From: Lactobacillaceae bacterium UBA5807 | Lineage (GTDB): Bacteria > Bacillota > Bacilli > Lactobacillales > Lactobacillaceae | NCBI GenBank assembly: GCA_002418005.1 | Contig: DIDF01000024.1 | Span: 1-37,582, forward strand | Length of the DNA: 37,582 nt | Reading direction: 5' to 3' | Shown here: piece by piece, positions 24,116 through 32,345 of the stretch | How positions within the stretch are numbered: position 1 is the stretch's first letter | Layout: each line of letters opens with the position of its first letter | Program-made: the position numbers and the translations under genes | Notes under the pieces: model-generated | What the model was told of the DNA's origin: nothing | Database searches by the model: none | What the model saw: only the letters and a program-made list of their open reading frames with translations

Positions 24116-26485
24116 TTATTCGTCTTTTAACCCGTTTTTTCTTTCTCGTTTATTCAAATACTTTGAAATGCTTCTTCGCATAAAAATAAACAATGGATAG
24201 GAAGTGACAATAAGAGGAATCGCGAAGAGCCAAATTTCCTTATTGAAAAATGTGACAAGTGAAAAGATATTATTGAAAAAGATGATAATTAACAAGAACG
24301 CTGTTAAAACAGCAATATTTAAAGTTATCTTCATTCTGTTCCATGGAATGGAAACAACTACTAATGCCAACCAGCAAATTGCTCCTGTTAAAAGAACACA
24401 TAGTGTGGACGTGAATTGGTATTTTAGCCCAAAAATAAAGCCCAGAAATTGAATAATCATAACATAAGAAACGACACAAATTGCCGCAGGTAAAGAAACC
24501 GCTAAAACATGTTTCATAAACTGATTGGAAATTTTTCTAAAGTTCGGCTGAAGTGCCAAGAAAAAGGACGGCAGCCCAACAAACAGCGATGTTATTGGTG
24601 TTAACTGAATTGGCTGAAATGGATAATCATATGTCATAAATATAAATATTAATGACAAAGCAACAGAATACATTGTCTTAATGAGATATAAGGAGGCAAC
24701 CCGCTGGATGTTGTTAATAACTCGACGGCCCTCATTTAAAACCCCAATCATTGCATCAAAATTAGAATCAATAAGCACAAAATCAGCAATACTCTTAGTG
24801 CTTTCGCTTCCCGATGCCATTGCGATACCACAATTTGCCTGACGAATAGCAAGCAAATCATTCACACCATCGCCGGTCATTGCTACCGTGTGGTTTTGTG
24901 CTTGCAATGCCGCAATCAGTTTTTGCTTTTGATCTGGAGTAACTCTACCAAAAACGGTATGTCCAGCAACAATCTTTTTAAAGTCATCTGCATCTGAAAC
25001 AGTCGACATATCGATATAGTCTTGAGCGTGCGTAATCCCTGCCTTGGCAGCAATTGTTGATACAGTTACAGGATCGTCTCCCGAAATAACTTTTATATCA
25101 ACACCTTGAGTGGCAAAATAGCTAAAAGTCGTAGAAGCATTAGGCCGAATAACATCTGAAATCAGAATCAAGCCCAACATTTGCGGATTCTCCAACTTTC
25201 CTTGAGAATTCAAGGCGTTTACCTTGGCGACAGAAAGTACTCGAAATCCGGACTTAGCATAATCGTGAATAACTTTTCGTTGATCATCTGGCAGATTGGC
25301 AAAAATGAATTGGGGAGCGCCGACAACAAATTTACCGATCTTTGTAAAAGATGCCCCACTCCATTTTCTTTCAGAGGAAAACGGGATCACGCTATCGGCA
25401 TTCCATTTGGGATTTTTAATGTGATTGGTAATTGCATTAGCGGTTTCATTATCGTCTTCAGTTGAATATGTTACAGCTGCGACGACTTTTTGGAGCTGGG
25501 CGACAGAAACCCCACTCAAAAAAGGGATCGCTTTTTCGAACTTTAATTTGCCACTAGTAATTGTTCCGGTTTTATCAAGACATATAACATCAACTCGAGC
25601 CAAAGTTTCAATTGCGGGTAAATCCCGGACCAGTGTCCGTCTGCGAGCCAGATTCATTGCTGATATTGCCAAGGTAACTGACGTTAAAAGAACAAGGCCC
25701 TCTGGAATCATACCTATTACCGCTGCTGAAGTTCCAAGAATGGCTCGGTTAATTCCACCACCGCCAAAAAGTTTTGAGAAAAACAAAATCAGGCCTAAAG
25801 GAATAATCACGAAGGTAAGAACTTTAATAATCTTATTTATCGTATTTAAAAGAACACTTGAGTCATCGGTACCCTTTTTGGCCTCGTTTGAAATGTGGTT
25901 TACAAAAGTATTCTTACCAACCTTTGTAACCAACATCCTGCCTGAACCAGAAACTAAGAAACTACCAGAAGTTAAATTTTCGGCTTTTCTTTTCGTGATT
26001 ATTGCCGCTTCGCCTGTAATTTGGGATTCATCAACCTGCATTTCTTTTGAAGTCAGGACAATGCCATCTACCGGAATTTGATCTCCTCTGCTTAACTGAA
26101 TCACATCACCCAAAACAATCTCATCTTGAGAAATTCTTTTTAAATTTCCGTTTCTAATGACTTTAGTTTTCGATTCCGCCAAAAGCACCATTTTATCAAT
26201 TTGTCGTTTTGAGCGAATCTCTTGGATAATGCCAATAATGGTGTTAAAAAATGCAATTCCCAAAAAAAGTAAGTTCTTGTAACTGCCGGTGTAAAAAATC
26301 AACACACCTAAAACAATATTCACCAAATTAAATAAAGTGAAAATATTATCTGAAAGAATCTCTTTTGTACTTCTTGTCAAAGATTTTTCCGCGGTATTTT
26401 TATTTCCAGTGTTTACCTGCTGATGGACTTGAGAATCTGACAAACCAACTGAAGCATCAACATCAGATAAGTTTATTTGGGTCAC
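24116..26485 (-). CDS. Cation-transporting P-type ATPase (CtpE/Exp7-like, probably Ca2+)
   Basis: 789 residues. Actuator motif TGEA (about 158-161), phosphorylation site DKTGT with Asp304, hinge motif GDGVNDLLAIRQANCGIAM, and about eight to ten membrane helices. The membrane helix 4 motif is IPEGL (260-264), as in Ca2+-type pumps, not the CPC of heavy-metal pumps; no N-terminal metal-binding domain exists. The overall pattern (short, starting directly with helix 1 after a Ser/Thr-rich region) suits the CtpE/Exp7 group for which calcium transport has been shown. Start: GTG at 26485 with GAGGTG six bases upstream. An in-frame TTG at 26509 overlaps the -10 hexamer and would lie at or before the transcription start. 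Confidence 0.9.
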   Translation of the reverse strand: MTQINLSDVDASVGLSDSQVHQQVNTGNKNTAEKSLTRSTKEILSDNIFTLFNLVNIVLGVLIFYTGSYKNLLFLGIAFFNTIIGIIQEIRSKRQIDKMVLLAESKTKVIRNGNLKRISQDEIVLGDVIQLSRGDQIPVDGIVLTSKEMQVDESQITGEAAIITKRKAENLTSGSFLVSGSGRMLVTKVGKNTFVNHISNEAKKGTDDSSVLLNTINKIIKVLTFVIIPLGLILFFSKLFGGGGINRAILGTSAAVIGMIPEGLVLLTSVTLAISAMNLARRRTLVRDLPAIETLARVDVICLDKTGTITSGKLKFEKAIPFLSGVSVAQLQKVVAAVTYSTEDDNETANAITNHIKNPKWNADSVIPFSSERKWSGASFTKIGKFVVGAPQFIFANLPDDQRKVIHDYAKSGFRVLSVAKVNALNSQGKLENPQMLGLILISDVIRPNASTTFSYFATQGVDIKVISGDDPVTVSTIAAKAGITHAQDYIDMSTVSDADDFKKIVAGHTVFGRVTPDQKQKLIAALQAQNHTVAMTGDGVNDLLAIRQANCGIAMASGSESTKSIADFVLIDSNFDAMIGVLNEGRRVINNIQRVASLYLIKTMYSVALSLIFIFMTYDYPFQPIQLTPITSLFVGLPSFFLALQPNFRKISNQFMKHVLAVSLPAAICVVSYVMIIQFLGFIFGLKYQFTSTLCVLLTGAICWLALVVVSIPWNRMKITLNIAVLTAFLLIIIFFNNIFSLVTFFNKEIWLFAIPLIVTSYPLFIFMRRSISKYLNKRERKNGLKDE

Positions 26486-26508
26486 TGATAGCACCTCACT
26501 TTTTCTCA

Positions 26509-26514
26509 ATTATA
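26509..26514 (-). promoter_or_regulatory. -10 element of the P-type ATPase gene
   Basis: TATAAT on the minus strand, 24 bases before the GTG start, with only a weak -35. The leader would be under 20 bases but would still contain the ribosome site. Confidence 0.5.
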
Positions 26515-26585
26515 ACTAAAAATAGGCAAAAGCCTAATATTACGTCTAAATTTGAGAGATTTTTAAAACACTCATTTACTGGCAA

Positions 26586-26623
26586 ATAAAGCGCTTGCAC
26601 ATATATGTTAAAATATGTTTATC
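26586..26623 (+). promoter_or_regulatory. Promoter of the aldo/keto reductase gene overlapped by a cre-like site
   Basis: TTGCAC (26595-26600), 17 bases, TTTATC (26618-26623). ATAAAGCGCTTGCA (26586-26599) keeps 12 of 14 positions relative to cre when the free positions are counted, with both mismatches at the left end, and covers the -35. Confidence 0.4.
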
Positions 26624-26643
26624 TTAACCTTTGGAGGCAAACA

Positions 26644-27486
26644 ATGTTTAATCCAGAAAAAACAATGATTGAATTAGCAGATGGTAACAAAATGCCCATG
26701 CTTGGATTTGGAACATATCTTATTAATGACCAAGAAAATATGGATAAAGTAATAAAAGCAGCGTTTGAAAATGGTTACCGATTATTCGATACCGCGCAAC
26801 TATATCGAAATGAAGCGGTTCTCGGAAATTCCTTAAAAAAATTAGGAATTCCACGAAGACAAATCTTTATCACTGATAAAGTCACTGAGATGAACCAAGG
26901 TTATGATCTAACTATCCAAAGCACCGAGTTTTCTCTTCAACAGATGGGCCTGGAATATTTTGATTTATTACTAGTTCACTGGCCAATTGCCAAAAAATTT
27001 TATGATACCTGGCGCGCTTTTGAAGAACTTAAGAAACGTGGCGAGGTAAAATCAATTGGCGTTAGTAATTTTACTCAATCCCATTTGGAATTATTAAAAC
27101 AAAAAGCCAACGAAATGCCCGTTGTGAATCAAATTGAAACCCACCCCTTTTTGAGACAACAACCAATGATAGAATTTGATCAAAAAAATAAAATTGTAAC
27201 CCAAGCTTGGAGCCCATTAGGAAGAGGAGCTGTTCTGAACAATCCAATGCTAGAAAAAATTGCTAAACATAATAATAAATCAGTAGCTCAAATTATTTTG
27301 GTTTGGGATATTGCTAGAAAAGTTGCAATTATCCCTAAGTCTTCGAATCCATCTAGAATCAAAGAAAACTCTCAACTTGATTTTAAGCTTTCAGAAGATG
27401 AACTAGGAATGATCGATCTTTTGGATAAACGGCAAAGAACCGGAAACGAACCTGAATTAGTGTATGAATTAGGCAAACAATATTAA
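26644..27486 (+). CDS. Aldo/keto reductase
   Basis: 280 residues, a complete (beta/alpha)8 AKR. NADPH-dependent reduction of aldehydes or ketones, e.g. 2,5-diketo-gluconate-type or methylglyoxal reductases. The catalytic tetrad is intact: Asp49 and Tyr54 (in FDTAQLYRNE), Lys79 (FITDKV), His112 (LLVHWP). NADP-binding IIPKSSNPSRIKEN is near 235-248. Start at 26644 follows TTGGAGG by six bases; the upstream ATG at 26605 lies inside the promoter. Monocistronic; divergent from the P-type ATPase. Confidence 0.93.
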   Translation: MFNPEKTMIELADGNKMPMLGFGTYLINDQENMDKVIKAAFENGYRLFDTAQLYRNEAVLGNSLKKLGIPRRQIFITDKVTEMNQGYDLTIQSTEFSLQQMGLEYFDLLLVHWPIAKKFYDTWRAFEELKKRGEVKSIGVSNFTQSHLELLKQKANEMPVVNQIETHPFLRQQPMIEFDQKNKIVTQAWSPLGRGAVLNNPMLEKIAKHNNKSVAQIILVWDIARKVAIIPKSSNPSRIKENSQLDFKLSEDELGMIDLLDKRQRTGNEPELVYELGKQY

Positions 27487-27492
27487 ATCAAC

Positions 27493-27535
27493 AAATAAAG
27501 CGGAGAAAGCTCATCGGGCTTCCTCCGCTTTATTT
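27493..27535. terminator. Bidirectional terminator between aldo/keto reductase and MDR genes
   Basis: A 12-bp perfect stem (AAATAAAGCGGA / TCCGCTTTATTT) with further partial pairing inside, serving both converging genes. Confidence 0.8.
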
Positions 27536-27568
27536 AAAATTACCTTCAAGAACCTAAACGCTTTACAG

Positions 27569-28516
27569 TTATTCCGTTACAATCATTTTACCAACTGCCT
27601 TACCACTTTCCATTAATTGATGGGCTTGGACTATCTCATCCAATTTAAAAGTATGAGCAATTGGAAAATGAATATCGTTTTGTTTAATAATTTCAATTAA
27701 TTCATTAAGCCAATCTTTATTTACTGGATCTGAAGAAAAATTGGTCAAATAACTTCCTGATGGAATAGCAAACGGGTCAAAATTGTCAACTGTCCATTTA
27801 TCCTCACCAAGACCACCAACAATAGTTTGGATTCCACCCGGATTTAGATGTGATAATGTATCATAAAGCACCTTGATACCAACAAAATCGATAATCGCAT
27901 CAAACTTTCGGCTTGTCTGAAGCTTGCCATCTTTATCAATGATAACAGTGTCGGCGCCAACATCCTTCAAAAACTGAACGTGTTCTGGTTTGCGAGTAGT
28001 TGCCGTCACTTTGGCTCCGATGGTCTTCATAATCATTGTTGCAGCAGTACCTACCGTTGAAGTCGCGCCCCTAACGAGAACTGAGCTTTTTTCGCTAACC
28101 TTACTGGCCTTAATTGCGCCGATAGCAGTATACCCGGTTTCTGGGATTGCAGCTAGTTCTTCCCAAGAGCGATCTAGATTCAATGGATAAATCTGACTAT
28201 CAGGTACAAGCGCGTATTCTTCATAGCTACCATCAAAATGGCGGCCAAAATTTCCCATCAAAGTCATTATTCTTTGGCCAACTTGAAAATCAGAATTATT
28301 TGTTTTGAAAATTTCACCAACAGCTTCAATACCAATAACTCGAGGAAACTTAACATCAGGGTATGATTGTCCTTGGCGAGTGTAAATTTCTGCATGATTA
28401 AGGCCAAAAGCTTTGATTTTTATTAGTGTCCAGCCTGGCTTTATTCTCGGTACAGGTTTGTCAATCATTTTTAATTGTTCTGGCCCACCTGCGTGGTAAA
28501 TTTCGATAGCTTTCAT
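27569..28516 (-). CDS. Zinc-less MDR (quinone-oxidoreductase-like) oxidoreductase
   Basis: 315 residues. GroES-like N-terminal half (IKIKAFGLNHAEIYTRQG, PRVIGIEAVGEI) and a Rossmann half with VRGATSTVGTAATMIM around 145-160. The usual GASGGVG is altered to GATSTVG, as in one subgroup of these enzymes. No zinc ligands, so NADPH-dependent reduction of a quinone or enone is the expected activity; substrate unknown. Its start lies three bases past the stop of the ABC ATPase gene, inside which its AAGGAG site is found, so it is the third gene of the importer operon. That link to a solute importer is unusual. Terminator at 27493. Confidence 0.9.
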   Translation of the reverse strand: MKAIEIYHAGGPEQLKMIDKPVPRIKPGWTLIKIKAFGLNHAEIYTRQGQSYPDVKFPRVIGIEAVGEIFKTNNSDFQVGQRIMTLMGNFGRHFDGSYEEYALVPDSQIYPLNLDRSWEELAAIPETGYTAIGAIKASKVSEKSSVLVRGATSTVGTAATMIMKTIGAKVTATTRKPEHVQFLKDVGADTVIIDKDGKLQTSRKFDAIIDFVGIKVLYDTLSHLNPGGIQTIVGGLGEDKWTVDNFDPFAIPSGSYLTNFSSDPVNKDWLNELIEIIKQNDIHFPIAHTFKLDEIVQAHQLMESGKAVGKMIVTE

Positions 28517-28519
28517 CTT

Positions 28520-29488
28520 TCATTTATTCTCCTTAAAATGATTCAAATATTTAAAAACATCCGCTGAACTAACATACCCAATAATTTTATTGTCTTGATG
28601 AACTTCTAATTGTTTTCCTGCAGCTAAAAACGGATAATTATCTGCTAAAATACTTTCTCCATCAACTTTAACCACTGGAATCTCTGCTTGAGGACTTGAG
28701 GAACTAAAGCCAGTATAAACAATTCTTTGAATATAAACTTTGTTAATATCTTTAGACCTGCTATTGCGAAACAGCCTTTCAACATAGGAATCGGCTGGGT
28801 GGCGGACAATTTCTTTGGGAGTCCCTACTTGCAGGAGCTTTCCATTAGCAATAACGCCAATTCTATCAGCAAGTTTTAAAGCTTCATTCATGTCATGGGT
28901 CACAAAAACAATTGTGTTATTGAACTGTGAGTGAAATTGCAGGGTCAAGTTTTGAAGTTGGACTCTTGAAATTGGATCAAGCGCGGCAAAGGGTTCATCC
29001 ATCAAAACTATCTTGGGTTTTGTTCCAAAAGCTCGAATAATTCCGACTCGCTGTTGCTCTCCGCCGGAAAGTTCATTGGGAAAATCCTTTAAATAATCTA
29101 ACGGCAAACTAACTGATTTCATCAAATGCTCAATTCTGTCCTTGGCCGCACTCATGTCCTCATGTTTGATTTCTGGAATTAATCTTAGATTTTGCTCAAT
29201 GTTCATGTTGGGAAATAAAGCTATCTGTTGAATAACATAGCCAATTTCCAGGCGAATTTGGCGAACATTTTCCCGCTTCATTAAAACACCATTAATAATA
29301 ATTTGACCATTAGTGGGTTTTACAAGCCCGTTCATTGTTCTTAATGTTGTGGTTTTCCCACCACCAGATTCTCCTACCAAAACAAACAATTCTTGGGGCT
29401 TTATTTCCAGGTTTAGATTTTCAATAGCATTTTGATTATCATAGCTCACTGTGACATTTTTTAAAGCAATCATTGATTTTTCTGCCAT
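28520..29488 (-). CDS. ATPase of a quaternary-amine/ergothioneine-type ABC importer (OpuCA/OpuFA/EgtV family)
   Basis: 322 residues. Nucleotide-binding domain with Walker A GESGGGKT (39-46), Q-loop QQIALFPNM, signature LSGGEQQRV (140-148), Walker B VLMDEPFAALD (161-171) and the H-loop in VFVTHDMNEAL. The C-terminal region (about 250-322) holds a single shortened CBS-like part (IIGYVSSADVFKYL) instead of the tandem CBS pair of osmosensing OpuA-type ATPases. Begins two bases after the fused permease gene's stop; the two clearly form one transporter. Substrate is set by the partner protein. Confidence 0.92.
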   Translation of the reverse strand: MAEKSMIALKNVTVSYDNQNAIENLNLEIKPQELFVLVGESGGGKTTTLRTMNGLVKPTNGQIIINGVLMKRENVRQIRLEIGYVIQQIALFPNMNIEQNLRLIPEIKHEDMSAAKDRIEHLMKSVSLPLDYLKDFPNELSGGEQQRVGIIRAFGTKPKIVLMDEPFAALDPISRVQLQNLTLQFHSQFNNTIVFVTHDMNEALKLADRIGVIANGKLLQVGTPKEIVRHPADSYVERLFRNSRSKDINKVYIQRIVYTGFSSSSPQAEIPVVKVDGESILADNYPFLAAGKQLEVHQDNKIIGYVSSADVFKYLNHFKENK

Positions 29489-29490
29489 TT

Positions 29491-31029
29491 CTATCCGTCT
29501 CCCTTCAATAATCTATGGGCAATCAGATAATCTTTAGCAACTAACGCCGCACTCTTTTTTTCAACGTTTACTTCATAATTCATTTGGCGCATCTGATCAA
29601 CAGTAATTTTATTAGCAAGTTTATTAAGGGCTTTTACAACCAGGGGATTTTTCTTAGCAAATGAACTTTTCATTAAAGCCGCTCCCTGATAGGTTGGAAA
29701 TACTCGTTTATTATCATTTAAAGAAACCAAATCTTCTTGACGAATCTGTGAATCAGTCGAGTACCCATCAATTATATTGACATTACCGTTGTTAATCGCT
29801 TTGTATCGAATTGAAGGATCAAGCGATTGGAAAGTGAAATTAAGCCCATAAATCTTTTTAATCCCAAGCCAGCCGTCATTTCGATTAGAAAATTCTAGAT
29901 CAAAGCCGCCATTTAAAATTCTTTGAATGGGTTGTAAATCATTAATTGAATGCAGATGATACTTCTGAGCAAAACTCTTTTTTACCAACAAAGTATAAGA
30001 GTTGTTGTATTTCATCGGCTGCAGGTACTCCATTTGGTATTTTTGATAAAGCTTTCTTTTGGCTAGTTGGTAAATTTGACTGGGGCTTAATTTACTAGAC
30101 TGAACGTTTTTGCTAGGCACTATATCCTCTAAAACTGTTCCTGTAAATTCAGGATAAATATCAATATTGCCAGTTTTTAACGCTGAAAACAAAAAGTTAG
30201 TTTGTCCAAAGTTTGGTTTCAACTGAACACTAACCTTTTTGTCCTTATTTTCAATTAGGTCTTTGTACATGTTAATTAAAATATCCGGTTCAGATCCTAA
30301 TTTTCCAGCAATTGTAATTGTCTGGGGTTTAAATAAGCCATCGATTTTCTGAAATCCACCTACCGCACCGATTAGAACAAATAAAGCACCAACCGTCCAA
30401 ATAATATTTTTTCCCTTCATCCGACCCAAAATGGTGATTAACCAACTAAAGATAATCGCCAAAAGCGCAGACCCAACTGCTCCGATCAAAGTCAATGAAG
30501 CATCATTGCGGTCAATTCCAAGAAGAATAAAAGTTCCAAGCCCACCGGCACCAATCAAAGCAGCCAAAGTAGCTGTGCCAATAATCATTACCCCAGCGTT
30601 TTTAATTCCGGTTAAAATTTGCTCTTTTGCCAATGGCAATTCGATTCTAGTTAGTTTTTGAAACGGGGTTAACCCGAATGCTTCTGCAGCCTCACTTAAA
30701 CTTGGATCGATTCCAACTAAGGCAGTATAAGCATTGCTATAAATGGGCAAAACTCCATAAATAACCAGGGCAATAACAGCCGGTGGATTACCAATTCCAA
30801 CAAATGGAATTAGCAATCCTAAAACTGCCAGAGAAGGAATCGTCTGCAAAATTGAGGCAATTTGTAAAAATACATTTGCTGATTTTGGATGTTTTCTACC
30901 ATAAATTGCTAAGGGAAGGGCAATAATAATTGCCAAAAACAGAGCAAATACTGATAGATAAATATGCTCTCCAAAGCTGCTAATTAATTTATTTTGATTC
31001 TCGCTTAGTGTTTGAAAAAATGCTGCCAT
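29491..31029 (-). CDS. Fused permease and substrate-binding protein of an ABC importer (OpuFB/EgtU type)
   Basis: 512 residues. Residues 1-225 are a permease with about six helices and the BPD signature EAAEAFGLTPFQKLTRIELPLA (EAA loop). A seventh-helix linker leads to a binding domain (about 237-510) of the OpuAC/OsmX type: TITIAGKLGSEPDILINMY, ALKTGNIDIYPEFTGT and the ligand-region stretches LEFSNRNDGWLGIKK and NIIDGYSTDSQI. The wording of the second half is nearer to EgtU (ergothioneine) proteins of streptococci and Listeria than to classical betaine binders, but glycine betaine, carnitine or choline uptake remains possible. GTGAGG lies five bases before the ATG. First gene of a three-gene operon. 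Confidence 0.92.
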   Translation of the reverse strand: MAAFFQTLSENQNKLISSFGEHIYLSVFALFLAIIIALPLAIYGRKHPKSANVFLQIASILQTIPSLAVLGLLIPFVGIGNPPAVIALVIYGVLPIYSNAYTALVGIDPSLSEAAEAFGLTPFQKLTRIELPLAKEQILTGIKNAGVMIIGTATLAALIGAGGLGTFILLGIDRNDASLTLIGAVGSALLAIIFSWLITILGRMKGKNIIWTVGALFVLIGAVGGFQKIDGLFKPQTITIAGKLGSEPDILINMYKDLIENKDKKVSVQLKPNFGQTNFLFSALKTGNIDIYPEFTGTVLEDIVPSKNVQSSKLSPSQIYQLAKRKLYQKYQMEYLQPMKYNNSYTLLVKKSFAQKYHLHSINDLQPIQRILNGGFDLEFSNRNDGWLGIKKIYGLNFTFQSLDPSIRYKAINNGNVNIIDGYSTDSQIRQEDLVSLNDNKRVFPTYQGAALMKSSFAKKNPLVVKALNKLANKITVDQMRQMNYEVNVEKKSAALVAKDYLIAHRLLKGDG

Positions 31030-31077
31030 AATTTCCTCACTTTGCTCGCTTTATTACGATGCATTTGAGTTACATAA

Positions 31078-31106
31078 TTGGTTGTTAAAATTTATAATAC
31101 TATAAT
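31078..31106 (+). promoter_or_regulatory. Promoter of the DUF308 gene
   Basis: TTGGTT (31078-31083), 17 bases, TATAAT (31101-31106), 24 bases before the ATG at 31131. Confidence 0.65.
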
Positions 31107-31130
31107 GAAGTTATAGAGAGGAGCTTAAAT

Positions 31131-31655
31131 ATGAATGGTTATACTACTGAAGACGATATTCAACGAAAATTTAGATGGCCATCTCTTTTACTAGGAATTC
31201 TTTTTGTTCTCGTTGGAATCCTTTCATTTTTAAAACCCGGAAAAGCAATTATTGGGATTACTTGGATACTTGCATTATCAATGCTTTTAAGCGGGATATT
31301 TGCAATATGGATTTACTTCACGTTAAGAGGGTCTTTTGGTTCCGCAAGTGGATTTACTTTGGTGACCGGAATATTAGACATCATTTTAGCTATTCTGGTA
31401 TTTTTTAACCTTGATACTGGCTTTTTCATGTTAGGTTACTTCTTGGCGTTTTGGTTCTTGTTTGACTCAATTAATATGTTATTGTTGTCGTCTTACAGTT
31501 TTCATCCTGGGCTAAATACTCTATTTAGTATTTTAGGAATTATTGCCGGGGTATTGATGCTATTCAATCCACTCATCGGAAGTTTAGTTGTCGTGTATAT
31601 TTTAGCAGTTTATTTACTAATTTTTGGAATTATTTTGATTGCAAGAGCTTTCTAA
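31131..31655 (+). CDS. HdeD/DUF308-family membrane protein
   Basis: 174 residues with six hydrophobic helices in three similar pairs and very short loops, the usual shape of DUF308. The motif LLLGILFVLVGILSFLKPG at the start and LGIIAGVLMLFNPLIG near the end show the internal repeat. E. coli HdeD is linked to acid resistance; the role in lactobacilli is unknown. GAGGAG lies seven bases before the ATG. Monocistronic, divergent from the importer operon. Confidence 0.88.
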   Translation: MNGYTTEDDIQRKFRWPSLLLGILFVLVGILSFLKPGKAIIGITWILALSMLLSGIFAIWIYFTLRGSFGSASGFTLVTGILDIILAILVFFNLDTGFFMLGYFLAFWFLFDSINMLLLSSYSFHPGLNTLFSILGIIAGVLMLFNPLIGSLVVVYILAVYLLIFGIILIARAF

Positions 31656-31696
31656 GCCATACATCTTGTATTTTAAATAAAATTAGTTTTAAAGCT

Positions 31697-31739
31697 AAAA
31701 CAACCGTCATTCCAAAATTTAGAATGACGGCTGTTTTTA
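31697..31739. terminator. Bidirectional terminator between DUF308 gene and the 126-residue gene
   Basis: A 16-position stem with one mismatch (AAAACAACCGTCATTC with GAATGACGGCTGTTTT), flanked by A and T runs. Confidence 0.8.
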
Positions 31740-31777
31740 TTTATAGACGACCTTAGTAAATTAATTGCTTAATTGAA

Positions 31778-32158
31778 CTAATAGGTCTTTTGTTGAAACT
31801 GTTGTGGAGTATTTTCGTTAACTTTTTTGTTTAGAACATCAGCCAACTTGTGAAGAGCATCTTCACGGGTCTTAATAACATCCATATTCCAAATAATGCA
31901 GTCAATTTCACCACCGATAAAATCAAACTTTTCAAAATAAAGATATGGATGCTCGTTTTCATCTTGGTGTAAGTGTTCATCCACCTTAGCTGAAAATCCT
32001 TTTGTCCAATCATCATTTTTCATTTCAGGAATGTCCTTTTTAGTGACATAACCTTGTTTGTCGATGAGCTCCGCGGCCTTTTTGATTTGATCTTCTGTAT
32101 AAGTGAATTTAGGCTTCTCGTCTTTTTCATCTTTCTTTTGATCTGCCTTATCAGCCAT
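31778..32158 (-). CDS. Hypothetical charged cytoplasmic protein
   Basis: 126 residues. The first 28 are almost purely charged (Lys, Asp, Glu, Gln) and probably disordered. A compact domain follows, with a helix (TEDQIKKAAELIDKQGYVTK) and a later strand-rich part (GGEIDCIIWNMDVIK). No membrane segment, no family recognised. The ATG at 32158 is chosen because AAGGGGATG precedes it at the right distance; an upstream ATG at 32230 lies before the promoter. Monocistronic. Confidence 0.75.
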   Translation of the reverse strand: MADKADQKKDEKDEKPKFTYTEDQIKKAAELIDKQGYVTKKDIPEMKNDDWTKGFSAKVDEHLHQDENEHPYLYFEKFDFIGGEIDCIIWNMDVIKTREDALHKLADVLNKKVNENTPQQFQQKTY

Positions 32159-32174
32159 ATCAACATCCCCTTTT

Positions 32175-32203
32175 CTTATATCTATCACTTTACCACCATT
32201 CAA
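32175..32203 (-). promoter_or_regulatory. Promoter of the 126-residue hypothetical gene
   Basis: TTGAAT (32198-32203), 17 bases, TATAAG (32175-32180) on the minus strand, 17 bases before the start codon. Confidence 0.5.
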
Positions 32204-32345
32204 TTCAATTGGTAAGAAAATGCTAAACACTTACCTATAAACCTAATAATCCCTTAAAAAATTGCTTATTTCAGGGTATACTAAAAGTAGCCTGTTGTGG
32301 CATTTTTAATGTCAAAACATTTAAATACGAAACGAGGAATAAAAT

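Noticed and set aside
25425..26081. 218-codon open frame antisense to the P-type ATPase
   Set aside because: It mirrors a conserved ATPase region with intact motifs and has no ribosome site; the composition is that of a reverse-complement shadow.
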